From positions 5,023,724-5,087,723 of the forward strand of contig NZ_CP135918.1 of the NCBI RefSeq assembly GCF_032393985.1: a stretch of 64,000 bases of DNA, read 5' to 3'. Below are positions 17,393 through 27,798 of this stretch, piece by piece. Numbering within the stretch: position 1 is the stretch's first letter; each line of letters opens with the position of its first letter. The notes under the pieces were generated by a model. That model was given only the letters and a program-made list of their open reading frames with translations, did not search any database and was not told the DNA's origin. This DNA comes from Fischerella sp. JS2 (GTDB lineage Bacteria; Cyanobacteriota; Cyanobacteriia; Cyanobacteriales; Nostocaceae). Both the position numbers and the translations under genes were made by a program.

Positions 17393-20300
17393 TCAGGTGC
17401 GATCACACAAATGACGGTCTTCCTCTTTAAGATTTGCACTATTTTTCAAATAATCCCCGATCCACTTGCACCCTTGCATCAATAATTTCTCTGGGCTGGA
17501 ATCAAAATCTAAATTCCACAGAATTACTTTACCCAGAGAATCTGATGAAGCCAATACCCGACCATCAGGGCTGATACTCAGACTTTTGACACCAGCAGTA
17601 TGACCTCCAAGGGTTTGCAATATTTCTCCCCTAAGGTTCCAAAGCTTGAGTGTCATATCTTCACTAGCCGTAATAATAGTCTGTCCGTTATCACTAAAAA
17701 TTACAGCATTTACCTCAGCTTCATGCCCCCGGAGAGTCAATATTTCTTTACCTTGTCGGTTCCACAGCTTGACTGTTTTATCCTTACTCGCAGTCGCGAT
17801 CATCTGGCTATCGGGACTGAAACTGACTGAATTTACTCCTGCCTGATGTCCTCGTAATATCAATAATTCTTTACCATCCCGGCTCCAAAGTCTAGCTGTA
17901 GTATCTTCACTGGCGGTAGCGATCGTTTGACCATCGGGGCTGAAACTCACATTCCTCACACCTGAGTGATGTCCCCGCAGGGTGGCAAGTTCTTGACCAG
18001 CTAGATTCCACAGTTTGGTAGTTGTATCCCAACTAGCGCTGGCAAGGATCTGACTATCAGGGCTAAAACTAACGCTTCTCACATCCGCTTGATGACCCCG
18101 CAATGTTACCAATTCCTGGCCAGTTAGGTTCCACAGCTTAATAGTTTTGTCTCGACTGCTAGTGGCAATGAATTTGCCGTTGGGACTGAATTGTAAACTT
18201 CTCAATGTATCGTCATGACCGCCGAGTTTTGTTAGCAGTTGTCCCTGTAGGTTCCATATTTTAGCCATCGTATAACGACCAGCACTACCAAGGGTCTGAC
18301 CATCAGGACTAAAACTAACACTGGCAGCAGCAGCTTCACCAAGATTGAGTATAAAGGAGTGAGTATTGCCTAAATTCCATAGTCTTATCATCCCATCCTC
18401 ACCACTACTCGCCAGCAGCTGACCATCCTTACTAAAGTTGACACCCCAAACTGCATCTGTATGACCTTGGAGAACTTGCAGTTGATTACCTTGACGATTC
18501 CAAAGGCGCACAGTTTTGTCCCAACCAGCAGTAGCAATGATCTGACCATCCCGGTTGAATACTGCACTACCAATTGTGTCAGTATGTCCACGTAGAGTTA
18601 CTAGTTCCTTTCCTTGAAGATTCCAGAGTTTGGCAGTTTTATCCCGACTGGCAGTAATAATTGTTTTACCATCTCTACTGAAATTAACATACATTACCCA
18701 ACTGCGATGTCCTGTGAGTGTCAGTAGTTCTTGACCATCAAGGCTCCAAACCTTGGCAGTACCATCCCGACTGGCGGTAGCAATCATTCCTCCCTTGGGG
18801 CTGAAACTAATCGCTACAGCAGGTGCATTATGGGTATGGAACGATCGCAACTCTTTTCCTTGCAAATTCCATAGCCGCATTGTGCCACCCCACTCCATCC
18901 CCGCTACCATCTTGCTATCGGGGCTAAAGCCTACGCACGCTACCCAATCTTTGTGAGGTAAAGTGAGAAGTTCTCGACCATCTTCAACACGCCAAACCTT
19001 TACAGTTTTATCCCGACTGGCACTAACCAACATCTTGCCATTCGGGCTAAAATTTATACTCCATACGCCATCAGTATGTCCATGCAGGGTGTGAAGTAGC
19101 TTGCCATCACGCCGCCAAATTTTCACCGTCTTGTCCCAACTAGCAGAAGCAAGCTTCTGTCCATCTGGGCTAAATTTTACCCGTGTGACTACATCTGTAT
19201 GCCCTACTAAGCGATTGTTTTCGCGTATCCAGTAAATAGATTGCCGTAGTGCTTTTTCTACCCGCACTTTCAAGTCTGTATCCGCATTCTGCCATCCCAG
19301 TTGGTTCAATTTCTGACTTGCTTTTATGCTGGCAAGCAAGGCATCTAAGTTATGATCAGACTCAAAAGCAGCTTCTGATGAAAGGGTAAGGGCTTTAATT
19401 TCACCAATAGCTACCTGTCGTTTTTGTTGTGTGGTTTGCCATGTCAGCAATCCTGAGAGTCCTACTAGGCTAACAGCTACCACCGAAAGCACTGATAAAC
19501 TCATCAATCCGCGCCGAATGGTTTTCTTCGCTTGCTGTTGGGCGTGAAGCAGAATTTGATTTGCTTGTTCGGATGTGCTGAGGGCATTCTGCACTTCTCG
19601 TTTATCGAGTTCCTCACTAGCAGCTAAAAAACGATAATCTTGGTTGCTCAAACTCTTGCCTTTTGCCCAGGTTTGAGCTTGTTTCAGCGCTTCCCCTCGT
19701 AGGAGATATGTTTCATCCTGAAAATCAGATGCTACCCAGCTATTGAGTAAATCTGCGTAAGGGCGTAATTTTTTTAATTGCTTTTCCACCCATTCGGGGT
19801 TAAATACCTCTTGATAAATGCGGTTGTAAACTCGTAAACAACCTTGTTGTTTGACAACTAATCCTGATAAGAGTAACTCAATTTTTTCTGGAGAATCGTC
19901 AGCACAGACACTATCATCTTGGAGAATTTGTTGATATAGCCCCAGCAGTCTACTAGCGCGTTGTTCATTACTGAGTAAGCGATCGCGTATTGTTCTTAAG
20001 TGGGGTGGCTCATCTTGGGCTGCCCAATTTTCAATGATGCGCGATCGCACAATTGCAGATACTTTATCAGCAATCTCTTCATGCTGTGTTAGTATCTCCC
20101 CCATCAATTTTTGCAGGAATGGGTATTGGGGGCTAGAAAATTCTTTTCCTGTTTCCCCGTCTTCCTCCTGTGCTACCAATTGACACAACTTTTGAGTCAG
20201 AAATGGTTGTCCTCCCGTCCAATCTAGAATCTCCTTGAGTACGGACTTGGGATTTTCTATTTTTGCAGCCAATCCTCCCTCTAATGGTTTGACTTCATGC

Positions 20301-20941
20301 AGACAGAAACCGTTCAACTCGATCGCCCGACCGATATTAAAAGGTGTACGTGTTTTATCTGCAATTAAATCTGAAGGGGTTGCAACTCCCAATAAAGCAA
20401 AGGTAAGGCGATTATATTCGTGGCAAGAGCGGATGAGAGCGAAAAAGTCATCTGTATTGAATGGTAGGCTGAGGGTACTGTCGATTTCATCGAAAAAAAT
20501 CACAATTGGTTGGGCGATCAATTCTAGTAATACGTTTTGTAGCAACTCGCCTAAACGACCTACAGGCGATAAGTCTTGTTGTTCTGCTAGCCAATTGCGG
20601 ACGTTAATCTGGCTAGATAAACGCAAACTTCGCACCAGACGCATAATAATGTCGGCATACCATTGGTCTGGTGTAATATTCTTGTTCCCAATTCCAGACA
20701 AGTCAACCGTTGTACAGGCAAAGCCATCTTCTTGCAGTTGCTTAGCTACCTGTACCCGCAGGCTAGACTTCCCCATCTGGCGACAATTGAGAACGTAACA
20801 AAAAGCACCTGCTTTCAAAGCCTGATAGAGTTCCTTATCTGCCTGGCGCATGACATAGCTAGGTGCATCTACTGGGAGGCGACCACCAACTTGATATTCG
20901 TAGGGTGACAACAGTTCGTGCATTCTGATTGGCTGCGTCAT
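17393..20941 (-). CDS. AAA-like ATPase fused to 14 WD40 repeats
   Basis: Large signalling-type protein. Residues about 1-400 are an AAA_35-like ATPase: Walker A variant [18 protein letters not shown] and Walker [14 protein letters not shown] connector follows, then one hydrophobic segment at about 477-500 ([20 protein letters not shown]). From about 579 to the end are 14 repeats of the GH...[18 protein letters not shown] form, enough for two seven-bladed propellers. Repeats 3, 7 and 8 lack parts of the consensus, for example GEAAAAS in place of GH. Partner and ligand are unknown. The gene is divergent from the ParA-like gene at 21455. Confidence 0.9.
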   Translation of the reverse strand: MTQPIRMHELLSPYEYQVGGRLPVDAPSYVMRQADKELYQALKAGAFCYVLNCRQMGKSSLRVQVAKQLQEDGFACTTVDLSGIGNKNITPDQWYADIIMRLVRSLRLSSQINVRNWLAEQQDLSPVGRLGELLQNVLLELIAQPIVIFFDEIDSTLSLPFNTDDFFALIRSCHEYNRLTFALLGVATPSDLIADKTRTPFNIGRAIELNGFCLHEVKPLEGGLAAKIENPKSVLKEILDWTGGQPFLTQKLCQLVAQEEDGETGKEFSSPQYPFLQKLMGEILTQHEEIADKVSAIVRSRIIENWAAQDEPPHLRTIRDRLLSNEQRASRLLGLYQQILQDDSVCADDSPEKIELLLSGLVVKQQGCLRVYNRIYQEVFNPEWVEKQLKKLRPYADLLNSWVASDFQDETYLLRGEALKQAQTWAKGKSLSNQDYRFLAASEELDKREVQNALSTSEQANQILLHAQQQAKKTIRRGLMSLSVLSVVAVSLVGLSGLLTWQTTQQKRQVAIGEIKALTLSSEAAFESDHNLDALLASIKASQKLNQLGWQNADTDLKVRVEKALRQSIYWIRENNRLVGHTDVVTRVKFSPDGQKLASASWDKTVKIWRRDGKLLHTLHGHTDGVWSINFSPNGKMLVSASRDKTVKVWRVEDGRELLTLPHKDWVACVGFSPDSKMVAGMEWGGTMRLWNLQGKELRSFHTHNAPAVAISFSPKGGMIATASRDGTAKVWSLDGQELLTLTGHRSWVMYVNFSRDGKTIITASRDKTAKLWNLQGKELVTLRGHTDTIGSAVFNRDGQIIATAGWDKTVRLWNRQGNQLQVLQGHTDAVWGVNFSKDGQLLASSGEDGMIRLWNLGNTHSFILNLGEAAAASVSFSPDGQTLGSAGRYTMAKIWNLQGQLLTKLGGHDDTLRSLQFSPNGKFIATSSRDKTIKLWNLTGQELVTLRGHQADVRSVSFSPDSQILASASWDTTTKLWNLAGQELATLRGHHSGVRNVSFSPDGQTIATASEDTTARLWSRDGKELLILRGHQAGVNSVSFSPDSQMIATASKDKTVKLWNRQGKEILTLRGHEAEVNAVIFSDNGQTIITASEDMTLKLWNLRGEILQTLGGHTAGVKSLSISPDGRVLASSDSLGKVILWNLDFDSSPEKLLMQGCKWIGDYLKNSANLKEEDRHLCDRT

Positions 20942-21240
20942 TCATCAAAGGTTGACTGACCTTATTTTTAGGGTTTAAGCGGTCAATTGTCGATGTAGAA
21001 AAGTTAAGGATTTTGCAAACAGAGGTAACTTAACTCTAAATTCAATGGCGATCGCTATGGCGTTATCAAATAATTTTTGGCTTATCACAAGCTTCATCGC
21101 CAATTGATGTAAGGGTCGTGGGAACTGGTGTAAGCGTCTACCCACTAACTACTAACCACTAACAAACTTTTGATTTTACATCTAAATTTTAGATTTATCT
21201 TTACATAAGACGAAAGTTATAGCTAATTTTACTTAACCAG
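20942..21240. other. Divergent intergenic region with short repeats
   Basis: Lies between the AAA-WD40 gene and the ParA-like gene, so it should hold the promoter of the former. It contains GTAAGCGTCTACCCACTAAC and ACTAACTACTAACCACTAA repeats (21130-21165). At 21209 there is ACGAAAGT, a partial second copy of the start of the shared element that follows. Confidence 0.5.
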
Positions 21241-21311
21241 TCAACGAAAGTCAGAAGCTGTTTACATATTTAGTTGAATAGGGATTTGAGACATTCTTCA
21301 GATGTGTATCT
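21241..21311 (+). promoter_or_regulatory. 71-bp upstream element shared with the peptide-precursor array
   Basis: Ungapped match (53 of 71 by my count) to 4809-4879. Here the dyad is perfect, CAGAT-GTGT-ATCTG at 21299-21312, and TCAAC...GTTGA is also kept. It starts 214 bases before the ATG at 21455. A -10-like TACGAT follows near 21325. Confidence 0.6.
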
Positions 21312-21454
21312 GTTTTTAAATTTATACGATAAATACAATGCCATAGAAATTAAAAATAGATTTTGATCAATATAAAAACTAAGAATTATGATCATATTCT
21401 TTCCTATTGCCTGTCTCTACGAGTAATTTCACCAAATTAAAGAGGATATATATT

Positions 21455-22231
21455 ATGTCTAAAGTTGTATCTGTTCATTCGTTCCGTGGCGGAACAGGTA
21501 AATCAAATGTAACTGCTAATATAGCTACTCTCATTGCTCGTTCGGGTAAGCGAGTTGGTATTGTTGATACAGATATTCAATCGCCTGGAATTCACGTTCT
21601 TTTCGGTCTTAACGAGGAAAAGATAAAGTATACTCTAAATGATTATCTTTGGGGACGTTGCCCAATTGAGAAGGCTGCTTATGATGTCACACCACTGATT
21701 AAAATGAGACAGAAAAATGCTGCCATCAGAGGTAATATTTTCCTTATTCCTTCTAGTATTAAAACTGGTGAAATTTCTCGTATATTACGCGAAGGATATG
21801 ATGCACGCTTGCTTAATGATGGTTTTCAGCATTTAACCAGACGTTTAAAACTAGATTATCTTTTTATTGATACTCACCCTGGCATTAACGAAGAAACTCT
21901 ACTATCTATAATTATTTCTAATATTCTTGTAGTCATCCTCCGACCAGATCAGCAGGACTACCAAGGTACTGCTGTAGCTGTGGATGTAGCTCGAAAATTA
22001 AATGTTCCTAATATCATGCTAGTAGTTAATAAGGCACTACCAGCTTTTAACTTTCAGTCTTTACGACAACAAGTATTTTCAACTTATGGCACAACTGTAG
22101 CTGGTATTTTACCTGTGTGTGAAGAAATGTTTTACCTGGGTAGTAAGGATATTTTCAGTTTGTGCTACCCCGAACATCCTTGGACACAGGAAGTAAATGT
22201 GATCGCCAAGCAGATCATGAATAACAGATGA
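21455..22231 (+). CDS. ParA/MinD-like P-loop ATPase, paralogue 1
   Basis: 258 residues from the ATG at 21455, chosen because AGAGGATATATATT precedes it and the protein then starts MSKVVSVHSFRGGTGKS, exactly like its paralogue at 25126. Deviant Walker A (RGGTGKSN), switch region DTDIQSPGIHVLFG and Walker B LDYLFIDTHPGINEETLL are present. Members of this group act as ATP-switch dimers in positioning or signalling. The family's usual ParB partner is absent. Its upstream region shares the 71-bp element with the peptide array. The divergent AAA-WD40 gene and the following small gene are its neighbours. Confidence 0.88.
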   Translation: MSKVVSVHSFRGGTGKSNVTANIATLIARSGKRVGIVDTDIQSPGIHVLFGLNEEKIKYTLNDYLWGRCPIEKAAYDVTPLIKMRQKNAAIRGNIFLIPSSIKTGEISRILREGYDARLLNDGFQHLTRRLKLDYLFIDTHPGINEETLLSIIISNILVVILRPDQQDYQGTAVAVDVARKLNVPNIMLVVNKALPAFNFQSLRQQVFSTYGTTVAGILPVCEEMFYLGSKDIFSLCYPEHPWTQEVNVIAKQIMNNR

Positions 22232-22419
22232 TTTGCATAAATTTTCTCTCCACCTTAAATACATCGACTAGTTTTATTCAAACAGAATATCCGATTATCT
22301 TTCTGATATCTAAGTCAAGAGAAAATTCAATATCTTCCACAAAAACATCAATCAAAATTTCCAAGGTAATTAACAGTGAAACATCAATTATTTATTCTTA
22401 GTCTGACTGGGGAGTCAAA

Positions 22420-22734
22420 ATGCTAATTGCAACTCTACTTGCCCTGATAGCAATGTTAATAATCAATTCGCAAACTTCCCAAGCTAAAGCCAAGCGTTTA
22501 TCTCGTCAAGTTCGGGAGGGAAAAATCTCTTCTAAACAAGCGAGCGATCGCTACTGGGCTAATCAAATCAGAGAATGGGATGCTGTTGATGATGGTAGCA
22601 TTCCTAAAGTACCTCAAGAATGGGCAGATCGCTTCCGTAGCGGCAAATTTACCCTTGCTGATATTAACAAAATTGCTAATCCCAACATGCGAAATACTCT
22701 ACACTATTGGTATCACTATGGCGATTATCGCTAA
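22420..22734 (+). CDS. Hypothetical small protein with N-terminal hydrophobic segment
   Basis: 104 residues; function not recognised. Residues 1-16 are hydrophobic (MLIATLLALIAMLIIN) and could be a signal anchor. The rest is charged, with aromatic clusters (SDRYWANQIREWDAVDDG and NTLHYWYHYGDYR). GACTGGGGAGTC before the ATG includes a possible ribosome site. It lies 189 bases after the ParA-like gene in the same direction, so it may belong with it. Confidence 0.65.
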   Translation: MLIATLLALIAMLIINSQTSQAKAKRLSRQVREGKISSKQASDRYWANQIREWDAVDDGSIPKVPQEWADRFRSGKFTLADINKIANPNMRNTLHYWYHYGDYR

Positions 22735-23511
22735 TAGAGAATAGACCTCTTGCAATAGATATAATTCTTTGTTTTGACTAAAAATATTGATATTCAACAA
22801 AGCAAGTATTACCCTAAAATTAAAATTATTTTGGCTGGGTATAACAAAAATCTGTAACATAACCATTTGCAGAAAGAGCCATTTAATGATTCTCCATGAG
22901 CGTAATAGATTGCACCATCATAGTTCAATGATTAAAGATAGCTAGTAGTATGATCGTACTTGCATCGGAAATCAAAAAAATGACATATCTTTGTAAAATA
23001 TTTTAGCGATCGCCTGAATATGTTCTTGAAGAGCCTGCCTTTCTTCTGGGATTATCGGTAGATAAATAAACTCGTCTTACCTATACTGACTGATTTTCGC
23101 CTTCTAGACTTGCTGTTAAAACGGTATGAACTAGCTTCTAGCCTCTACACGCCACTATGTTATGCTCTACAGCCTAATTTCACGTGGTCTTACTTTTCTT
23201 ATATTATCTACATCTTCTGTCAACTTTATTCACCATTCATCTTAACTTCTGTTGCTTTTATCTCCACTTGCTATTGTGATAACATCGTTTTTAGTCTCTC
23301 AAACCTTTACCAATTCAAATTCCTATCTTTTCACTTTTTTGTTAAGAAATATCCGACTAATGCGTAGTTAAAAATTTGGATTGCAAAAATCCTTATTTGA
23401 TAAGGTTATTTTAATCTAATCTTAACTCGAAAAACCTTAATATTCTCCATAATAACTATTAATTATTTCGCTACCGATAGAGTTATTTAGAAATAATTAA
23501 GAGAGGATTTA
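22735..23511. other. Gene-free stretch of ~780 bases
   Basis: At 22742-22754 there is a solitary end (TAGACCTCTTGCA) of the MITE-like family seen at 24771. A terminator-like hairpin CCTTAT-ttg-ATAAGG followed by TTATTTT lies at about 23391-23411. An 85-codon frame at 23110-23367 has a TTG start and no family resemblance and is not credited. AGAGAGGATTTA before 23512 is the ribosome site of the next gene. Confidence 0.5.
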
Positions 23512-24768
23512 GTGGCTTTATCAAGACGTCAGTTTTTCACACTAGCTGGCACAAGTACTGCTGGTGCTATATTGTTATCCCCATTGCAGGCTTTATATGC
23601 TAAAAGAACTTTAGCTGCCGGCCCCTACGGTTCGCTTCAATCTGATCCTAAAGGTGTTCTAGATTTACCTGCCGGATTTTCTTATGTGAGATTGTCTGAA
23701 ACTGGGCAAACGATGACCGATGGGTACAAAGTACCGGGTGGGCATGATGGTATGGGTGCATTTGCAGGAGCTAATGGCAATACAATTCTCATTCGCAACC
23801 ATGAACTCGCACCAACATCAAGTAATGGCGTTGGCGCACCTAACTCTAAGAAATACGACACCAAAGGAAGAGGCGGCACAACAACTTTGGTAGTCAGTCC
23901 GAATCGGACTTTGATTAGTCACTACGGTTCTTTAGCAGGAACTTACCGCAACTGTGCTGGTGGGCCAACACCTTGGGGGTCTTGGCTCAGTTGCGAAGAG
24001 AGTTTTGAGACAGGAAATAAAAAGCATGGCTATGTATTTGAAGTACCTAGTAGTGCAAGTGGATTTGTAACACCTGTAGCCCTGACGGCGATGGGTCGCT
24101 TCAATCATGAAGCAGCAGCAGTAGACCCCAATACAGGCTATGTGTATATGACTGAAGATCGCAGTGATGGCTTATTGTATCGCTTTATACCTAATTCCCA
24201 GAATAACTTGAGTGCAGGTGGTACGCTGTATGCTTTGAGAATTACTACAAGACCCCAAGCAAACACCACAACAGGATTTACAGTAGGTCAAGCCTTTGCA
24301 GTGGATTGGGTTCGGATTACCAACCCCAATCCTTCAACCGATACAGTACGAACTGAGGGCTTTAACTCGGGAGCTGCTAAATTTGCTCGTGGTGAAGGTA
24401 TCTTCTATGGCAATGGAGATATTTATTTTTGCTGTACCAGTGGTGGAAGTGCTGGATTGGGTCAGATCTGGCGCTATACCCCTGCCACTGAAACACTTCG
24501 TCTGTACATAGAACCTAACAATGGGGGTATTCTAGACTTCCCAGATAACATTGTCGTTGCACCTAATGGTGATTTATTTCTCTGTGAAGATGGTGGTGGT
24601 ACTGACTTTATTGTGGGTATCACACCAAGCGGCGCACTCTATAAATTTGCACGCAATGCGTTGAATTCAAACGAGTTTGCAGGGGTTTGTTTTTCACCTA
24701 ACGGACAAACTATGTTTGTGAATATGCAGACACCAGGAATTACTTTTGCTATCTGGGGTCCTTGGTAA
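23512..24768 (+). CDS. PhoX-like (DUF839) Tat-exported protein
   Basis: Start is GTG at 23512, with AGAGAGGA 6 bases upstream. Residues 1-36 are a Tat-type signal (SRRQFFTLAG, then a hydrophobic run), so a folded, probably metal-containing protein is exported. PhoX-type blocks: PAGFSYVRLSETG, ILIRNHEL, WGSWLSCEESFETG, GRFNHEAAAVDPNTGYVY and DNIVVAPNGDLFLCEDGGG. PhoX phosphatases use Fe and Ca ions. At 418 residues this one is shorter than classic PhoX enzymes, so phosphatase activity is plausible but not assured. A 122-bp MITE follows 2 bases after the stop. Confidence 0.82.
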   Translation: MALSRRQFFTLAGTSTAGAILLSPLQALYAKRTLAAGPYGSLQSDPKGVLDLPAGFSYVRLSETGQTMTDGYKVPGGHDGMGAFAGANGNTILIRNHELAPTSSNGVGAPNSKKYDTKGRGGTTTLVVSPNRTLISHYGSLAGTYRNCAGGPTPWGSWLSCEESFETGNKKHGYVFEVPSSASGFVTPVALTAMGRFNHEAAAVDPNTGYVYMTEDRSDGLLYRFIPNSQNNLSAGGTLYALRITTRPQANTTTGFTVGQAFAVDWVRITNPNPSTDTVRTEGFNSGAAKFARGEGIFYGNGDIYFCCTSGGSAGLGQIWRYTPATETLRLYIEPNNGGILDFPDNIVVAPNGDLFLCEDGGGTDFIVGITPSGALYKFARNALNSNEFAGVCFSPNGQTMFVNMQTPGITFAIWGPW

Positions 24769-24770
24769 AT

Positions 24771-24892
24771 TAGACCTCTTGCATAAATATTTTTTACTCC
24801 ACCCTAACCCTCCTCTTAAACGGGAGGGAATTCAATCTTCCCCTCGTGAACGGGGGGCTTGAGGGGTTTTTAGGATTCATGCAAGAGGTCTA
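24771..24892. repeat. 122-bp MITE-like element with perfect 14-bp terminal repeats
   Basis: Ends TAGACCTCTTGCAT and ATGCAAGAGGTCTA are perfect inverted repeats. The interior is CCACCCTAACCCTCCTC, GGGAGGGAATTCAATCTTCC and a hairpin around CGTGAACGGGGGGC. Related, partly decayed copies occur at 4287-4753 and about 53117-53226, and a single end at 22742. No coding capacity. Confidence 0.75.
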
Positions 24893-25125
24893 TTGTAGAA
24901 AATTCCAAAAAATATCAACCGATTCAGAAACTCAAACTGAGATTATCCAGTTTTAGGCATTTGAATTAGGCAATCCATATATATGTTTGTTTGTCAAGAC
25001 CAGTTTTTCAAAACTGATCTACTTCAAACTGATCTTTCGCCAAATTGCCCAATAGAGCGATCCTAGAAAAGATGAAAGCCTCCAGGAATTTACAAGCCGC
25101 TGACGATAGTTGTTAGAGGTATCTT
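24893..25125. promoter_or_regulatory. Upstream region of the second ParA-like gene
   Basis: Contains a direct repeat AAACTGATCT at 25011-25020 and 25026-25035 (15-base period), preceded by AGTTTT that can pair with AAAACT. A possible operator. The 71-bp element seen before paralogue 1 is absent here. Confidence 0.35.
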
Positions 25126-25902
25126 ATGTCTAAAATTATTGCTATTCATTCTTTTCGGGGCGGAACTGGTAAATCTAACTTAACAGCAAATTTAGCAGTC
25201 GCGATCGCTCAACAGGGAAACCGAGTTGCAGTGGTAGATACAGATCTCCAGTCGCCAGGTATTCACGCCCTGTTTGATACTGATGAGGGTGTGACAAAAA
25301 ATACTTTAAATGATTATTTGTGGAATCGCAGTTCAATTAGTAACACAGCTTGTGATATTAGCTCTTACTTAACAATAGAGGGCAAAGGCAGAGTTTTCTT
25401 AATTCCTTGCAGTCTAAATGCTGATGAAATTGCCAGGGTTGAGTATGAAGGATACAACGTTAGTCTACTTAATAGTGGATTTCGGCGCTTGATCGAAGAA
25501 TTGGATTTAGACTACTTATTCATTGATACTCACCCTGGACTGAGTCGAGAAACTTTATTATCTATTGCTATTTCTGATTTGCTAATGGTGATTTTGCGTC
25601 CAGACCGCCAAGATTTTCAGGGAACAGCAGTTACAGTTGATGTTGCTCGCCAGATCAAAGTCCGCAACATGATGCTGCTGATTAACAAGACACCGATAAA
25701 CATGGACTTTTGGACACTACAACAGCAAGTAGAGAAAACTTATAAAATTCCAGTAGCAGGCATCTTGCCACTGTCGGAAGAAATGGTGCAGCTGGGCAGC
25801 AGTGGGGTGTTTTGCCTGCAATATCCTAACCATCCCCTGACTCGGATACTCAAACAGGTTGCAGAAAAAGCAATTACGGAAACTTGCCTAGTAATTAAGT
25901 AA
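25126..25902 (+). CDS. ParA/MinD-like P-loop ATPase, paralogue 2
   Basis: 258 residues, close paralogue of the protein at 21455 along its whole length: MSKIIAIHSFRGGTGKSN, VDTDLQSPGIHALFDTDEG, LDYLFIDTHPGLSRETLLS and VILRPDRQDFQGTAVTVDVA. It keeps the deviant Walker A lysine and the Walker B Asp. Only 5 bases separate it from the following HTH-AAA gene, so the two are almost certainly co-translated and may work as a pair. No ParB or centromere-like repeats are visible, arguing against plasmid partition. Confidence 0.88.
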   Translation: MSKIIAIHSFRGGTGKSNLTANLAVAIAQQGNRVAVVDTDLQSPGIHALFDTDEGVTKNTLNDYLWNRSSISNTACDISSYLTIEGKGRVFLIPCSLNADEIARVEYEGYNVSLLNSGFRRLIEELDLDYLFIDTHPGLSRETLLSIAISDLLMVILRPDRQDFQGTAVTVDVARQIKVRNMMLLINKTPINMDFWTLQQQVEKTYKIPVAGILPLSEEMVQLGSSGVFCLQYPNHPLTRILKQVAEKAITETCLVIK

Positions 25903-25907
25903 GAAAA

Positions 25908-27401
25908 ATGACTGACAGTGGTGGAGAAGAATTTATACCTTTTGAACTAGCCCTGAAGTTGGTGGATGCAGCTATTTTCGCTAAGACCTCTAGACACTTG
26001 AGAAACATTGAAGTTGCTGTTTTGCGAGGAGCTTGGCTAGGTCAAAAATATGACCAAATTGCGGTAGAGAGTGGTTATGCTCCTGAATACATCAAGCATG
26101 ATGTCGGGCCGAAACTGTGGCAGATGCTTTCATCTAGTCTGGGAGAAAAAGTCAGTAAAACCAATTTAATGGCTGTTTTAGCACAGCGAGCCTCTCAAGA
26201 ATTCAAAATACCTGCGGAAGCCGCTACGCGTCTACAAAATGCAAAATTCACAATTGAAGACTCTTCCTCATTTTCCAGTCTCCAGTCCCCATTACCTTTA
26301 ATTCCCGACCGGGGTTGTGAGTTCCCTAATTCCCAATCCTCAGAATTAGAACCGCCAGTTGGACTAGTACCACTGGACTCTGTTTTTTATGTAGAACGTC
26401 CTCCAGCAGAGTCGCGCTGTTATGAAGATATTACTAGACCAGGGGCGCTCATTCGTATCAAAGCACCCAGTCAAATGGGAAAGACTTCTGTGATGGTGAG
26501 AATTTTAGCTCATGCCAAAAAACAGAAATTTGATCCTGGGGATGGACTAAAGGTACATACCGTAGCGCTAAATTTACAGCAAGCAGACCGAGCAGTATTT
26601 ACTGACTTGGATAGATTCTTGCGCTGGTTCTGTGCATCCATTACTCGCAAACTCCACTTACCCCATAAGGTAGAAGATTATTGGAGTGAAACCTTTGGCA
26701 GCAAGAGCAACTGTACTGCTTACTTTGAAGATTGTTTGCTACCAGATATTGATGGTGTTTTAGTCTTAGCTTTGGATCAAGTAGATGAGGTATTTTTACA
26801 CCCAGAAATTGCTGATGATTTCTTTACGTTATTGCGATCGTGGTATGAAGAGGCAGCTTATGGAGATAGTGGCAATCCTTTATGGCAAAATCTACGCCTA
26901 ATTATTGTCCATTCTACAGAAGCTTATATCCCTTTGGATATTAATAACTCCCCTTTTAATGTGGGTCTAGCAATTGAATTACAGGCGTTTACAACTGAGC
27001 AAGTCTTTGAATTGCAACAACATTATGGATTGCAACTATCAGAAAGTGAAATATCTGAGTTAATGCAACTTGTGGCGGGACATCCTTATTTAGTGCAACA
27101 GGCTTTCTACCACCTAGCACAGCATGACCTAACTCTCAATCAGCTAGTGCAAATGGCTGCTACAGATGCAGGTATTTATAGTAATCACCTGCATCGGCAT
27201 TTACGAAATCTTCAAGAACACCCTCTATTGGCAGCAGCATACGACCAGGTGTTAAAGTCATCACAACCCGTGGAGCTAGAGCAAATTTTAGCATTTAAGC
27301 TACACAGTATGGGACTCGTCAGTTTACGAGGGAATCAAGTGGCTATCAGTTGTGAATTATATCAACGGTATTTTGGGAGAGCAATGACAGTAAATGAGTA
27401 A
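25908..27401 (+). CDS. HTH (vWA-MoxR-associated type) plus AAA-like ATPase
   Basis: 497 residues. Residues about 10-95 are the N-terminal helix-turn-helix common in cyanobacterial AAA/NB-ARC proteins (FELALKLVDAAIFAKTSRHL and GAWLGQKYDQIAVESGYAPE). A linker leads to an AAA_35-like ATPase (about 155-480): Walker A IKAPSQMGKTSVMVRIL, Walker B VLVLALDQVDEVFL. No C-terminal sensor repeats are fused, unlike the AAA-WD40 protein at 17393. It follows the ParA-like gene by 5 bases. Such proteins are thought to act in signalling or conflict systems; no effector domain is seen here. Confidence 0.85.
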   Translation: MTDSGGEEFIPFELALKLVDAAIFAKTSRHLRNIEVAVLRGAWLGQKYDQIAVESGYAPEYIKHDVGPKLWQMLSSSLGEKVSKTNLMAVLAQRASQEFKIPAEAATRLQNAKFTIEDSSSFSSLQSPLPLIPDRGCEFPNSQSSELEPPVGLVPLDSVFYVERPPAESRCYEDITRPGALIRIKAPSQMGKTSVMVRILAHAKKQKFDPGDGLKVHTVALNLQQADRAVFTDLDRFLRWFCASITRKLHLPHKVEDYWSETFGSKSNCTAYFEDCLLPDIDGVLVLALDQVDEVFLHPEIADDFFTLLRSWYEEAAYGDSGNPLWQNLRLIIVHSTEAYIPLDINNSPFNVGLAIELQAFTTEQVFELQQHYGLQLSESEISELMQLVAGHPYLVQQAFYHLAQHDLTLNQLVQMAATDAGIYSNHLHRHLRNLQEHPLLAAAYDQVLKSSQPVELEQILAFKLHSMGLVSLRGNQVAISCELYQRYFGRAMTVNE

Positions 27402-27798
27402 AATTTTGGACTGTAATAAAGATCGCACAAGTATATGAATGCGATCGCCATTTATCAAGAGGTTTTTAACCTCGAATAGGTGGAACAGCAATTAAAGATC
27501 ACCCCGGAACATATATTTTGCACTTGATCTTGATTACCATTCTGGAAAACCTAAGTTGATTTTATTGATAATGCCAATCTCAGTTAATTCAGTAAACTTA
27601 AGGTATTAGCCCCAAATTTAGATGAGGGTCAGTTAAGGAAAGGATAATTGTAGGTTGGGTTGAGGCTTTGCCAAACCCAACAAATGCTTAAAATGTTAGT
27701 TGACTCTAAATATTTGCAACAAAGGCGATCGCAAGTAGAAAATATTTTTATTCTGACTTTAAATCTAGTATCTTACAAATTTATCAGTGGGGGAAAAG
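27402..27798. other. Gene-free stretch with a GTTGGGTT hairpin repeat
   Basis: The inverted repeat GTTGGGTT (27654-27661) / AACCCAAC (27674-27681) with loop around GAGGCTTTGCC is a well-known type of short cyanobacterial repeat. Otherwise nothing recognised. The GTGGGGGA before 27799 is a strong ribosome site. Confidence 0.5.

Noticed and set aside
21407-21454. N-terminal extension of the ParA-like protein from an upstream alternative start
   Set aside because: The ATG at 21455 has a good ribosome site and matches the start of the paralogue at 25126.
23110-23367. 85-codon hydrophobic frame with TTG start
   Set aside because: No ribosome site, no recognisable domain, AT-rich composition typical of non-coding DNA.
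21455-25902. Plasmid or phage partition module
   Set aside because: Two ParA-like genes but no ParB, no iterons, no replication gene, and chromosomal housekeeping genes on both sides.
27654-27681. Terminator at the GTTGGGTT hairpin
   Set aside because: No T tract and it matches a widespread repeat type; listed as a repeat.
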